NCBI GenBank assembly: GCA_005406025.1 | Contig: BGZK01000012.1 | Span: 62,001 to 126,000 of the forward strand | From: Eumeta japonica | Taxonomy: Eukaryota > Arthropoda > Insecta > Lepidoptera > Psychidae | Reading direction: 5' to 3' | Length of the DNA stretch: 64,000 bases | In this document: positions 25,745 through 36,060 of the stretch, in pieces | How positions within the stretch are numbered: position 1 is the first letter of the stretch | Layout of the letters: each line of letters starts with the position of its first letter | Position numbers and translations under genes: made by a program | Notes under the pieces: model-generated | Database searches by the model: none | Seen by the model: the letters and a program-made list of their open reading frames with translations, nothing else | Told to the model about the DNA's origin: nothing

Positions 25745-26554
25745 GGGAACATACTCATACTACGTGACCCATATATAAGAATTTGACAAGCAGAATACAT
25801 GAAATCGTTCAAATTTAATATGGAAAACGCCCGAAAATAGCGGATTAATTTATCACCCTCGTAACATAGTCATCAATTAAAAGGGTTTGAAGGTTGCGAT
25901 TGATGAAAAATGTTAAATGATACCCCACTCTTTTATGTTTCTTATATAATGTTTTTTTTCTTTTCCCATCGTTTATGCTTTGACACTATGACCAGATTTA
26001 GTACTATGTCACATAATTTATGAATTGAGCAGAATCAAACTTGTTAATAGTATGGGAACATACCCATACTACGTGACCCATATTTTACAACTTCCCCCCC
26101 CCCCCCCCCCCTTCGATGACCAACTGTAGTATATGTTGAGACCCATAGTTTTCACGTAGTAATTCATAAATATGATTTTAAATCATTTTCTTTTGCTAAC
26201 AGAAAGTTAATATAATCAATGAGAAAAAACTTATGTAAAAACATATTGTAACAGGTACTTACGTTTTACTACAAATAGAATACTATATAAGGACATCATT
26301 TTTTAATGAGTACAAAAACTATCAGTTTTAAATCAGCTGGCGTCCCGGCATATTTGCGTTAGTGTTGCCATCTGTGAGTTTAAAAAAGTGCTAAACGCTG
26401 CGCGTCATAATTTGAATATATCTCCGGAAAAAGCGCGAAAATTCTCTGACTACGTGATAAAGCCTTAAGCCCCTCCCCCGTCCTGTGACTAATCGTAGTA
26501 TTTTGAAGACCCCGTAACGTAGGGAACATACCCACGTAGTATGGGTATGTTCCC
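25745..26554. mobile_element. Nested inverted-repeat elements ending GGGAACATACCC
   Basis: The terminal motif GGGAACATACYCATACTACG occurs in plus orientation at 25745 and 26054. GGGAACATACCC recurs at 26522, and the full motif closes in inverted orientation at 26554. The segment 26054-26554 therefore has matching ends and reads as a 501-bp MITE. The end at 25745 belongs to an older or nested copy. The interior holds a run of 18 cytosines at 26094-26111. The right end is itself a near-palindrome (26522-26554), as if two termini had been joined head to head. No coding capacity. Confidence 0.65.
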
Positions 26555-26963
26555 TAACATCCTATGATAAAATATACTCTAGTTTGTAGTCTGTGTTGAT
26601 ACTCAATCTGTGCAAAGTTAAGGATTTTAATGTGTCTTATATAACAGTGATAATTAATTATATTGATTTTAATTACTTATTTTGATATGTTTTAATGAAA
26701 ATAAAATTTCAAAAAACATACCACTTAGCTATAAAATACTGTATTTATCTTTCGATGTGCTCATTGCAGGTTCTGAATTCCACAGACTTATAGACTCAAA
26801 TTGACATCACAAACATAATTCCTAGGCTTATCCATTTAAGTCCCTAATACATACTTATGGATATCTCTTATGAGGGTATTTAATTGTATCAGCTGCATTC
26901 ATGCTTTATTAACTAAATGAAAACACTAAATTTATAGAAAACGAAATAAAAGAAAAGGATGCA

Positions 26964-27115
26964 ATTTGAATTCTCATATTTAAAAAATGCATTTGAGTGC
27001 TCATTCTTGTTTGGAAATTTGAATTCTCATACTTGTCTGAATGTGTGAATTCTCATACTTAAGAAATACATGTGAATTCTCATATTTAAGAAACTCATTT
27101 GAATGGTCATGCTTG
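26964..27115. repeat. Degenerate minisatellite, unit TGAATTCTCATAYTTAAG
   Basis: About five or six imperfect copies of a unit near 30 bp, built around TTTGAATTCTCATA(C/T)TT followed by AAGAAA.CAT. Intergenic between WDR37 and spindle-E. Confidence 0.6.
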
Positions 27116-27119
27116 GCTG

Positions 27120-29230
27120 CATATCTTCCTCCAAAATTTCATTATGGAACAATCCAGATTCACTTTAAATGTTAATGGTTTCATTTAATCTTGTATAACT
27201 GTAGTTTAGTAGATTTTTTTCATCAGACATGTCCACATTTCTCGTTCTAGAACTCCATTTATACTATGTTTAAATAAAGAACATTGTTGATTGATCTGTT
27301 GCATTGCTTCCCAGTACTCTGTATATACGAAGGTATACATGCATGAATCAACCACGTCACTCGTAAAGCCATAATGGCACCTGTACTATGTTAACATTTT
27401 AACTATGAGACATAAAAATATATATTCTAGTTTACCATGTTTATTCTTTTTTTTTCAATTATATATAGTGAAAGATAAATATAACACTAATTTTCAGTAG
27501 CCAAATCTTAATTATGCTGAATCAATATATGTATATGTTCTGCCCAAACTAATGACATTTGTTTTTTTGTGAAAGCGAATTTGTAATACATTTAGAGAAA
27601 TGCAATGTTTCCTTAATTCAATGATTTTCATAATCATTCTGAATATGTCATTATTATCGAATGCTTTTCAACCAGTATAAATAGGTATGTCATATATTTA
27701 AATTTGTTTGGCAATAAAATATTGCAATTTAAAAACAAATTATATATCGGTTCCTAATATATGTCAATCCATTATTTCGTTTTTAATATCTTTAAATTGT
27801 ATGTAGAATGTGTATATAAGAGTAAAAAAAAATATTGAATGGATCTTATAACATATTTTTGTGAGTTTCTAGTAAAAGTAACATTTAGTAGTAATTAGGA
27901 TAGTTTTCAAATTTTAATGATTGTCATTTTGTATATTTAGGAAGTATCCTCCATCAGTATTGAAATTTGATGAATACAAATATCTAAACACTGGTTTATT
28001 GTACTTCAGTTATTCTAGGAAGAACTCTGGAAGATAGCATTTCTAAAAATAATAGAAATGAAAATTCAACAATTGGTCACATATTTAATCAATTTTTTAA
28101 AGAATCAACTAATTTTATAGAGATCATCTTGTATTTTATGTTGTTGATTAAAGTATATTAAAATGTGTGTTTTGTTTTATATACACAAAGAACATAAACT
28201 ATATTAATAATTGTTAATAATTATAAACCAAACAGTATTAGAATTACATATGAAATGGTTTGAAACTGACAAAAATAATACATTTTGTGTATTGGTTGTA
28301 TCATTTTTTATTTTGAGTCACTAGAATCTTATTATTATAATTATACTATGACATTTTATTGTAGATTAATTTTTTCATCTATATGATTCTTCAAAAATAA
28401 TTGGAAAACTAGATTCATCACTATTAAAATGAACACAATTGTCCAGTAATTTGCATTCCCTTACAGTATCAGGAACTTCTACTGAAATTATAACAAGTTA
28501 TTTGATTTTCTTTAATGTTTGTAGTTTTACAGAATTATAATTTGCATCTTGATGTATAAAATGGCAATTCTTTGTGCAGAATGGGTTAATTCAAAGTTTT
28601 TCCTAGAATAAGTAAATCATAATCGTTTCATTTGATTATCCAGTTGATTCAATTAAAGTCAGTCTAGCCTTCTTTTAAATACTAACATCTTGTAAAATTA
28701 CATTTGATAAGTAACGTGGAAATTTTTAGCTACTTGAATAAGAGTTTAAAAATCATTGAATCATGTTCTGAACTTAGACAAATAAATTGTTGACAAAATT
28801 GTTTTATCATAATAATAACAGTGAATTGTAACACAATATCATGTAAATTACATTTACAACAATAAATATTTGAGTTAACTACCTGCTGCTTTAACACAGG
28901 ATGGTTTGATGCTATTTCAATAAAATATTGTAAATGTCAATACTTTGCTGTTGACAATGGAACAAATAACATATCTAATATTTCATTGGGAAAAATTTTT
29001 CAATATTACAACCTCTTTATAATTTTCTGGCTTAGAACTTAACCATTTCACTAAAAGGCTAAGTATTCTTTGACATTTGACAAAATACCTTGTTAACCTT
29101 GTGGCTAAACCTTTGTACAAAGCAAATGAACATAGCCACTCACTTAACTTTGTTTAGTCCAAAAATAAATAGACAAGCAATTATTGTTTTATTACTTATT
29201 GATTTATATTCATTGATTTTGAGGTATATT
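27120..29230. other. Intergenic AT-rich DNA, no gene seen
   Basis: No ORF of note, no paired repeats that I could detect, and no splice-supported block. Confidence 0.5.
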
Positions 29231-29234
29231 CAAA

Positions 29235-29840
29235 TGCGTGTAGCCTTAGATTTTAGAAATATTAGGATAGACAAAGTAGGTTTATAAACCACATAGTCAT
29301 TGATATCCAAACTAAAATGATGTTCATCAATCATTTTATTCAGTGAAGATCTAAATGAAAATGAATGATTTCCAAAAAATTGTGTCTTGTAGTGTTTAGG
29401 GGTGTAAGTTAGACTACAGTTTTCTAAAAATAAATAAAAAAAAAAGAATAAAAACCGTTTTCAATAACCTATTTAAATATTTTTTTAAGTAGATTTCAAA
29501 ACAACTAATCGTTGTTTTTGGAGTCGGTCACAGCTAAAGCAAGGCAGAAAAAAACATATATTTAAGCAGGAATATGAAACATTAAATATTGAGTCAAAGA
29601 GATCTTCTTAGAAAAGATAGAACTGTGTCAGAATTAACTTTAACTGGAACAGATTCCAAAAACAACTGATTAGTTGTTTTTGATGTCTGTTTAAAAAATA
29701 TTCAAGTAAGTTTTTGAAAGCGGTTTTTATTTTTTTCTTATTTATTTTTAGAAAACTATAGATTAACTCACACCCTTGAACACTGCTTATCCTGATATTT
29801 CTGTAATCTAAGAGTATACCCATAAAAACTCACACAGTTC
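29235..29840. mobile_element. Foldback element with long imperfect arms
   Basis: The left arm (about 29235-29530) and right arm (about 29635-29835) are imperfect reverse complements. Shared landmarks include TTAGA.T..AGAAATAT, GGGTGT.AGTTA, AGTTTTCTAAAAATAAATAA, AAAAACCG.TTTCAA.AAC and AACAACTAATC.GTTGTTTT. The arms have diverged by short insertions. Transcribed, the region would fold into a long double-stranded hairpin. No transposase or target duplication was recognised. Confidence 0.7.
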
Positions 29841-29844
29841 TAAC

Positions 29845-32500
29845 CATGAAAAATACTAATAGCCTCACAGATATTCATTAAATGTGAGTTTAATATCGGT
29901 AACTTTTATCAGTTTTGTTATTATAGTATTCTAATATAATGTAAAGGTAAACTGCATAACGAATGGGCAATGCTATCAAAATCAGTAATTAATCAAGTAA
30001 GGACATGAGGAAAACCATGGACATTTCTAGTATTTAATAAATTTTTATTTTCAAATTCAATGGTTAATGTTGTTAAAACTGGATACTTAATAAAATGTCT
30101 GTGAACTCTATTTTTATAATGAATCAAAAGAAAAACGCTGCAAATTTACCTTAAAAATCTAATACTAAATAATGATTACTAACCTAAATAATATTAACTA
30201 CGGCATGTTAGCCAAACCATGTCACTTTAAAAAGAAATTATACCTTCCATTGTTTAACAAATTTAATATTATATTTGATGGTCATTCACTGCATAATCTG
30301 AAAATCAATTGAAAATTTCTAAATACCTTCATTATTCTTTAATAAATTACTAACGATGCTAAAACATCTTTTATGAGGCATCGACATTTCATAAAATAAG
30401 TATTGTTAAATACATGAAATACAATATGAAATACATGTATGTCATAAAGTGATTAGAGAATGTAATGTAAAAGTGTTTCATAAACCTCTGTTATAATTAT
30501 TGAATTTACATAAAAGAAAAACGTCGTGTTGAATTGTTTTACTCACATTTGTGTCTAAAATGACCATATCAAAGCCTGTGGCAGTACCGGCAGCCTGTTG
30601 ATACAAAATAAATGCACAAATATGCAGGATGTACAGCGATGCCCGTAGTGCAGATTACTTACCAATAGTAATGAAATAGATATCGAGAATTTGTATATAC
30701 AAAATATGCAGTTCAAAATATGTAAGCAAGGATTTCGAAATAGTATTGTGACCATTTCGAACATTTTACTTACATAAATATCTCTGGTGTACAAAAACAT
30801 AATTTTATGTCTCACAAGATTTTTTTTCTGTTACATTTGCTTTTCTTTAACAGAAATATTGCAGACAACAAAACTTTATTCATATGTATTATAAATTTCC
30901 AGCTGGATTTCCAGCATGATTACAAAGTGACTAACAGTAAGCAGCTAACATACGACTCCATTTGTCTTGGTAGTAATTTTCTACGCTAGAAATGTCCTAG
31001 TCGAACTTCACTCTACGTTCATCACTGGGACTCCCAAATGTGCAGGAGAGAAGTGGAAGGACAAATGCGATAATTAAATTGCAAGTGATGTATTATAATT
31101 CAATAGATACTGGATGTGCTATGGGGTTAAGAGAAAAAAAATTATCATTGTTAAATCTTGTCCAAGCCATTATTTTCTAGTAAACTGTATTTTTCGAAAG
31201 AAATCATCTCCTATATTAGCATCATTAACTTTAGGAATTCACCATTTCAAATATAAAAAATCTGATCTATCAGATAATACTACTACAGGATTTAATGCAA
31301 TTTTCATTGGAGTTAAACACTTACACTTAGTCAAAATAATATAAACTACTGATAAAAACTAAAATAGTTTCCACTTTGTTATGAGGTTAAAGGGTGAAAT
31401 AAGAATTAGTATAGATATAATCAATGTAATGTGTTTGTTGTATGTGTTTATGTTTATTGTATAAAATTGATCATAGTTCTTGTAATTCTCTTAAATACAC
31501 AAGTATATATAAGTATAATAACTAAATAGAAATAGACGTTAATCTGATGAATAATGATAAACATATCTTTCTCTATACTGACCAAAAATCATAGTCCACT
31601 TATTATTAATAACCTAACTTAAAACTTACCTAACCTAGTCGAATATCAAAAACCAAAGAAGGACAATTTACACAGCATATTAAGAACAAGACAGTAAATG
31701 TAATGGTTTTATGAAATTGAATTTGTGCTTCTTAATACAGTGAAGAGTTTTATTGTTTTTTTTTTTTTGGGTCAGTATTAAATAATTCTTACCATAGTGA
31801 AATACAATATTTTACCAGAATTATAAAAGCAAATGATATGTTTTCAAAGAAATTTCTAAATTTAGCATACTTAAAATCTCGTAAAATATTTCCCATTCAC
31901 TTTTAGTTTGATTGTCTTAAAAGGCATGCGTGCAGATGGAATCTAATATGCACACTTTTGCTCTTATTCATTGTTTGAAGCATACTGCTTTAATAATATA
32001 ATATTTCTGCTAAAAGCAAAATGAATTGATGTTTGTTGTAATAAAAAAATAGATGTTTTGATTTTTATGCAATCTCAGCATTATTAATTGTAGTTTATAA
32101 TCTAAATTTGTGTACAGTTTATTATTATGAAATATGTCATGTTTTGTAGTAATATGTACAGGTGTGGAATTAATGGTTATTAGTTGTTATTATAAATGAT
32201 CTGATTTTGTCTGTTATGCCAACTGGTATCTAATGAATAAAATGTTGTATTATTACTAGTGTATTTTTAGTTTTATTGTTAGATAACAAATTGCTCTTAT
32301 GCCTGTCCTATACAAAATTCATTTTATTTAAATGTAAAATGGCGAAATCGATTGCAGAATATTACGATTATAAGATAGGAATAAAAAATAGGCACTATTA
32401 TTAAGTGCGCGACGCAAGTACATGTTTGTAAATCACAATGCCAAAATTAATAGAAATTTTTCAACTATATATAAAAAAAAGTACATGTATATAAACAACA
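29845..32500. other. Intergenic DNA, no gene seen
   Basis: Small ORFs without domains. A less AT-rich patch near 30940-31070 may be a repeat fragment. Otherwise nothing stands out. Confidence 0.45.
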
Positions 32501-32629
32501 TAAAAGTAACTAATAACACTGGTCTGCAATGAAATCCTCCTTTAAATTTCATTTCCTCATAGAAATCTAAACTATCTTTAAGTAATATTAGCTGTATTTT
32601 ATCTACATAATAACCCCCGGCTTCGTTAA

Positions 32630-32945
32630 AATGAACTATGATTCGTAGCTGAATCGGAATTGAAAGCGGGACGAAGAACAGAATCGAGAAAGGGGCCAGG
32701 ATCAGAATCGAAAGCGAGACCGGAATCAAAATTGAGAACGGGAGTAGAGTCGAAACCAAATGTGGGGACAGAATCAGAATCAAGTGTAACTAGTATAGGA
32801 GTCGAAAATGAGACCGGGATTGGAATTGACATTGATTGATATAGAAGAAAAAATTAATTCTACGTCCATGTTGGTGCAACTGCGCCAACATTAACTACAC
32901 GGCCAAGTCACCTGTGCAGAACGATGTCAGCCGGGCCAGATAGTT
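32630..32945. repeat. GAATC-rich minisatellite with repeat tail, copy 1
   Basis: Irregular units of about 18 bp built on GGAATCGAAA.CGAGA.CGGGA run from 32640 to 32835. A less repetitive tail follows with GTGCAGAACGATGTCAGCCGGGC. The same combination of minisatellite and tail (GTGCAAAACAACGTCCACCGGGC) recurs at 41990-42190, so this is one interspersed repeat family. The open frame through it is a by-product of the repeat. Confidence 0.6.
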
Positions 32946-33026
32946 ATTAATAAATTTAGAAATTTGTCACGACTTTATATAACTAGAGCTCATTTTCGAA
33001 GTAATTTTAACAATAATCAATTTCAG

Positions 33027-33222
33027 TGAATGGACATGTTGTTCAACTGAAATCAATTGTCCCTCCGCGAACTCTTTACAAATCATGTTCCTCGGAGAAC
33101 ACAGCATTAGTACCTACATATCACTTCAAGAGGTTGAAATTATTGAATTTACAGAATTTGATTTTAGGAGAGCATGAAGATGGAGGCAATCCTCTCACTT
33201 TAATGCCTCCTAAATTCGGGGT
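33027..33222 (+). other. Exon-like orphan ORF with splice-site consensus
   Basis: After CAATTTCAG the sequence is open for 196 bases, to GGG followed by GTAATA. It encodes an unbiased, normal-looking peptide including KSIVPPRTLYKSC, VPTYHFKRLKLLNL and GEHEDGGNPLTLMPPKFG. I do not recognise the family. A second open block at 33443-33561 (TGRKVKEKQKLYIQQHRYNN, stop TAA) would join in phase if ATTGAG at 33437-33442 served as acceptor. It could be a lineage-specific gene, a decayed gene copy or chance. Confidence 0.35.
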
Positions 33223-33368
33223 AATATATGATGACTATTAGATGCTCGTCTTTCTGACAGTTATCTTCCATTGGAAAAAAATCTATAACGTATTGAGGCA
33301 CACGTGTATATGCACTGTTCCTAACTTTGTTGGACGCTGTAAACAGCTTCTTTATTATCTTATAATGG

Positions 33369-33402
33369 GCGTGGGCGTGTGTGTGTGTGTGTTGTGTGTG
33401 TA
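33369..33402. repeat. (GT)n microsatellite
   Basis: Imperfect GT tract between the two exon-like blocks. Confidence 0.8.
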
Positions 33403-33715
33403 TCTATTCACTTAATACGATTTGACCTTATCGGGGGTACGAGAATTGAGACTGGACGAAAAGTTAAAGAAAAGCAGAAGCTATACATTCAGCAACACAG
33501 ATATAATAATGCATTACGGAAACGTTATAATATTTCTAATTGTTGGCATTTGAGTCGTTAACACACTGCAGAAATAAAAGGACGGATTGAAAGGCACATC
33601 AAATACTATTTTAATTTATAGTGATTTCAATAAAATCTCTATCTTTTTCTATATTAATAAGTAGATGTACAATAATTAAGTGCTAAGTACTAATTAAATT
33701 AAAATTATATATAGA

Positions 33716-34159
33716 ATGGATTTTAACATGCATCTTTTCACAAATATTCATAATCTTTTCCCCTTATAAAACAATTTTGCTAAAGAAACCATAGTAAATA
33801 AAGTAGCCGTTTCTGAAAAAAATAGCTTAAAACATTTATGTAGAAATGTTCTAACAACCTTAGAGAGCTGACGCGTAGGCACCCTGTCGCAGGGCACCAT
33901 GCGACCGACCAGTGATCTATTCGCACAGCTGCGATTATTCGCGAACTTGTTATGATAAAGTTCGTCGTATCGCGCCGTGACGGATCACGCTCGCACTCGC
34001 AGTCTGGCCGATTATTTTTTAGGGGTGTGTCTATATTATTTTACACTATGAGAATATTTTCAATGACATATTTTTGTTATAGTCATTTTAGCAAAGCTGT
34101 TCTAAAAAAGAAGGAGATTATGAATATGTTTTTATGAAAAGATGCATGATCGAATCCAT
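33716..34159. mobile_element. Long-TIR MITE, copy B
   Basis: Same family as 3141-3626. The left arm has ATGGATTTTAACATGCATCT, CACAAATATTCATAATC, TTTGCTAAAGAAACCATAGT and AGCCGTTTCTG. The right arm inverts these. The interior (about 33865-34015) is a GC-rich block not shared with copy A, so the two copies differ in their cargo. Confidence 0.75.
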
Positions 34160-34617
34160 ACTGTACAATTGTATTGATTTTTGAGATCTTTCCCATTTTA
34201 AGAAGTTAAATTGATGTGATATAGAATGGTTTCTTTAAAAGAACTTCAAAAACCGGATTGCATTTTTATATTTTCACTTGTACTAATTAAATTAAAAAAA
34301 AAAGTTGGAAATGTTAAAAATTTTAAATGTAAAAAGTCAATAATTTTGCTCATTTTAATGTCATAGTGGTGCCACCACTCCCACCTCAAAAATAATAAAT
34401 ATTCATATTTATATTATTATAAAATTAAATGCATAATGTGCATGCCACAAAAATTCAAAATCGAATTAAAGTACGATCAAGGGACTTACATGGAATGGTA
34501 GCCTTTTATTTCCTCTCGATCAAAATTATTTTTGGTTTTACATACATAGCGTATCTTCGAAGACATAAGGATTGAAAGTTTTGCCATCTATAAATTTCTA
34601 CAATAGTCCAAAGCCTT

Positions 34618-35019
34618 CGTGAATATTCGAGAGCACTCGTGATGTTCTTGAAAATTCCAGATTATTCCCAAAAATTTTAAAACATCCCGGAACATTTCGG
34701 AATGCTTATGAATGCTCTCGAATATTAATAAACGTTCTCGACTGTTGTAGGAATTTCTAAAGAGCCAAACTTACAGCCTTTATATCTCTAAAAGTATGCT
34801 CTTTAAGCAAAAACGAAAATAATCATAAAGATTTTCCAGAATTTTCAAAGGTTTTGGAATGTTTGCAGATAATCTGAAACATTCAAGAAATTTTTAGAAC
34901 AATCCAGAACATTCATGAGTATTATTAGTGTGAAACGTTTAAGAACATTCTGGAACATTCCAAAATACCCATTGTTAAGGGTATATAAAGCACGGTCCAT
35001 AGTGGATCCGAGCATCAGT
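34618..35019 (+). promoter_or_regulatory. Heat-shock-type promoter: HSE cluster, TATA box, TCAGT initiator
   Basis: Heat-shock elements (alternating GAA/TTC at 5-bp spacing) are dense here: GAATATTC at 34621, TTCTTGAAAATTC at 34645, TTCCAGAATTTTC at 34834, TTCAAGAAATTT near 34883, GAACATTCATGA near 34908, and a perfect four-unit GAACATTCTGGAACATTC at 34943-34960. TATAAA follows at 34984-34989. The arthropod initiator TCAGT lies at 35015-35019, with its A 33 bases past the TATA box. The sequence downstream is an A-rich leader of the kind seen in insect hsp genes. No heat-shock protein ORF follows. It may be the U3 region of an LTR, a captured hsp promoter, or the remains of a lost hsp gene. 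Confidence 0.75.
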
Positions 35020-36060
35020 CACCCGTAAGTGACGAAGATAAGAACTTGAACAAAGTGAAAAATTCAAAATAAGTAAACAGTAAAGTTATTTACAGTGACA
35101 ATATAAATCGACGATATTTATTAATAAAAATTAGTATATATATTAATAAAATAGTTGAATTGATTTTTGTTTTATACATTGCCCAATCGTACAAGAGGTG
35201 CAAACTTACCGACTCTGAGGGAAAAGGGTGAAAAGACAAAAGAGCACACGCTCCGAAAAGCGTGAAACACGTTTATTGTATGACGCACAAAACTCTGCTG
35301 CTGTGAATTTAGTCACAAAAGTGTTGCAATGGCGTAAAATAGGAACGCGGGGGTGAAGAAGGAGAGGTCGGAGAACGTTATACCTGCACAGTACATCATT
35401 CATAGGCAATTCAGAGCGGTAGAGCTTCGTGCCTTGTACTGTACATTCCCAACGAAACAGAACGAGCACCGTGAGAAACCAAAGAAGAAACTGAACGAGT
35501 CGGACATTCAAGAATTACAACAAGAATGTATAATAATCATTTGCGAACGAAAGCGATCTGTGAAAATATTACTCTACGAGAAGTCCGGATAACAACTAGT
35601 AAGCAGTACAACCTAATAATTGAAGCATTTTATTATGACCCGACTAAATAATATCACAAGTATAAACACATCGTAATCGGAAAAATGGATAACGTTTTTA
35701 CGGGACCACCAACGGGGAAAAATTTAGAAACAAGACGCTAGCATTCCGCTGCATGAGTTGAAAAATTCGATTACCAACACTGGAAACAACTGCACATTAA
35801 TTTCGAAGTTACATGACCGTGGAAACTCCAGATTCGAAACACTTTCTCCAAAATATAAAAGCGTACAACGCTTGCTTCCAAATAACTTCTTTCAAGATAT
35901 TGCTGCCAACACTAACAAAGAAAAGTTGATTATATTTTTACCATTCAAGGACAAATCTCTCATAAAATGGAATTATTACTACGACTACCCAAAAGACCCT
36001 AAGTTTTTGCAAGTTTATTTAAATAGTGGCATCTGTTAAATCGCAAAAATTATCTCAATA
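35020..36060 (+). other. Transcript body downstream of the heat-shock promoter, broken ORFs
   Basis: An A-rich leader runs to about 35160 and includes AATAAAA motifs. Open blocks follow at 35353-35592 (basic, KKKLNESDIQELQQE) and about 35725-36039 (ending FLPFKDKSLIKWNYYYDYPK and then PKFLQVYLNSGIC). A short ATG ORF at 35685-35741 stops just before the second block. None matches a family I know. Base composition here is less AT-rich than the surroundings, which suggests a foreign insert or a decayed retroelement interior. Confidence 0.35.

Noticed and set aside
32433..32832. Repetitive Asp/Ser/Phe/Pro ORFs as a structural protein
   Set aside because: They are translations of the GAATC minisatellite in arbitrary frames.
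35017..35030. GTAAGT at 35025 as the donor of a first exon starting at the heat-shock initiator
   Set aside because: The exon would be only about 8 bases. Possible in principle but not credible without transcript data.
34743..35178. A defined solo LTR (TGTTG to TATACA) around the heat-shock promoter
   Set aside because: The HSE cluster extends upstream of the supposed start, and no target duplication, second LTR or primer-binding site was found.
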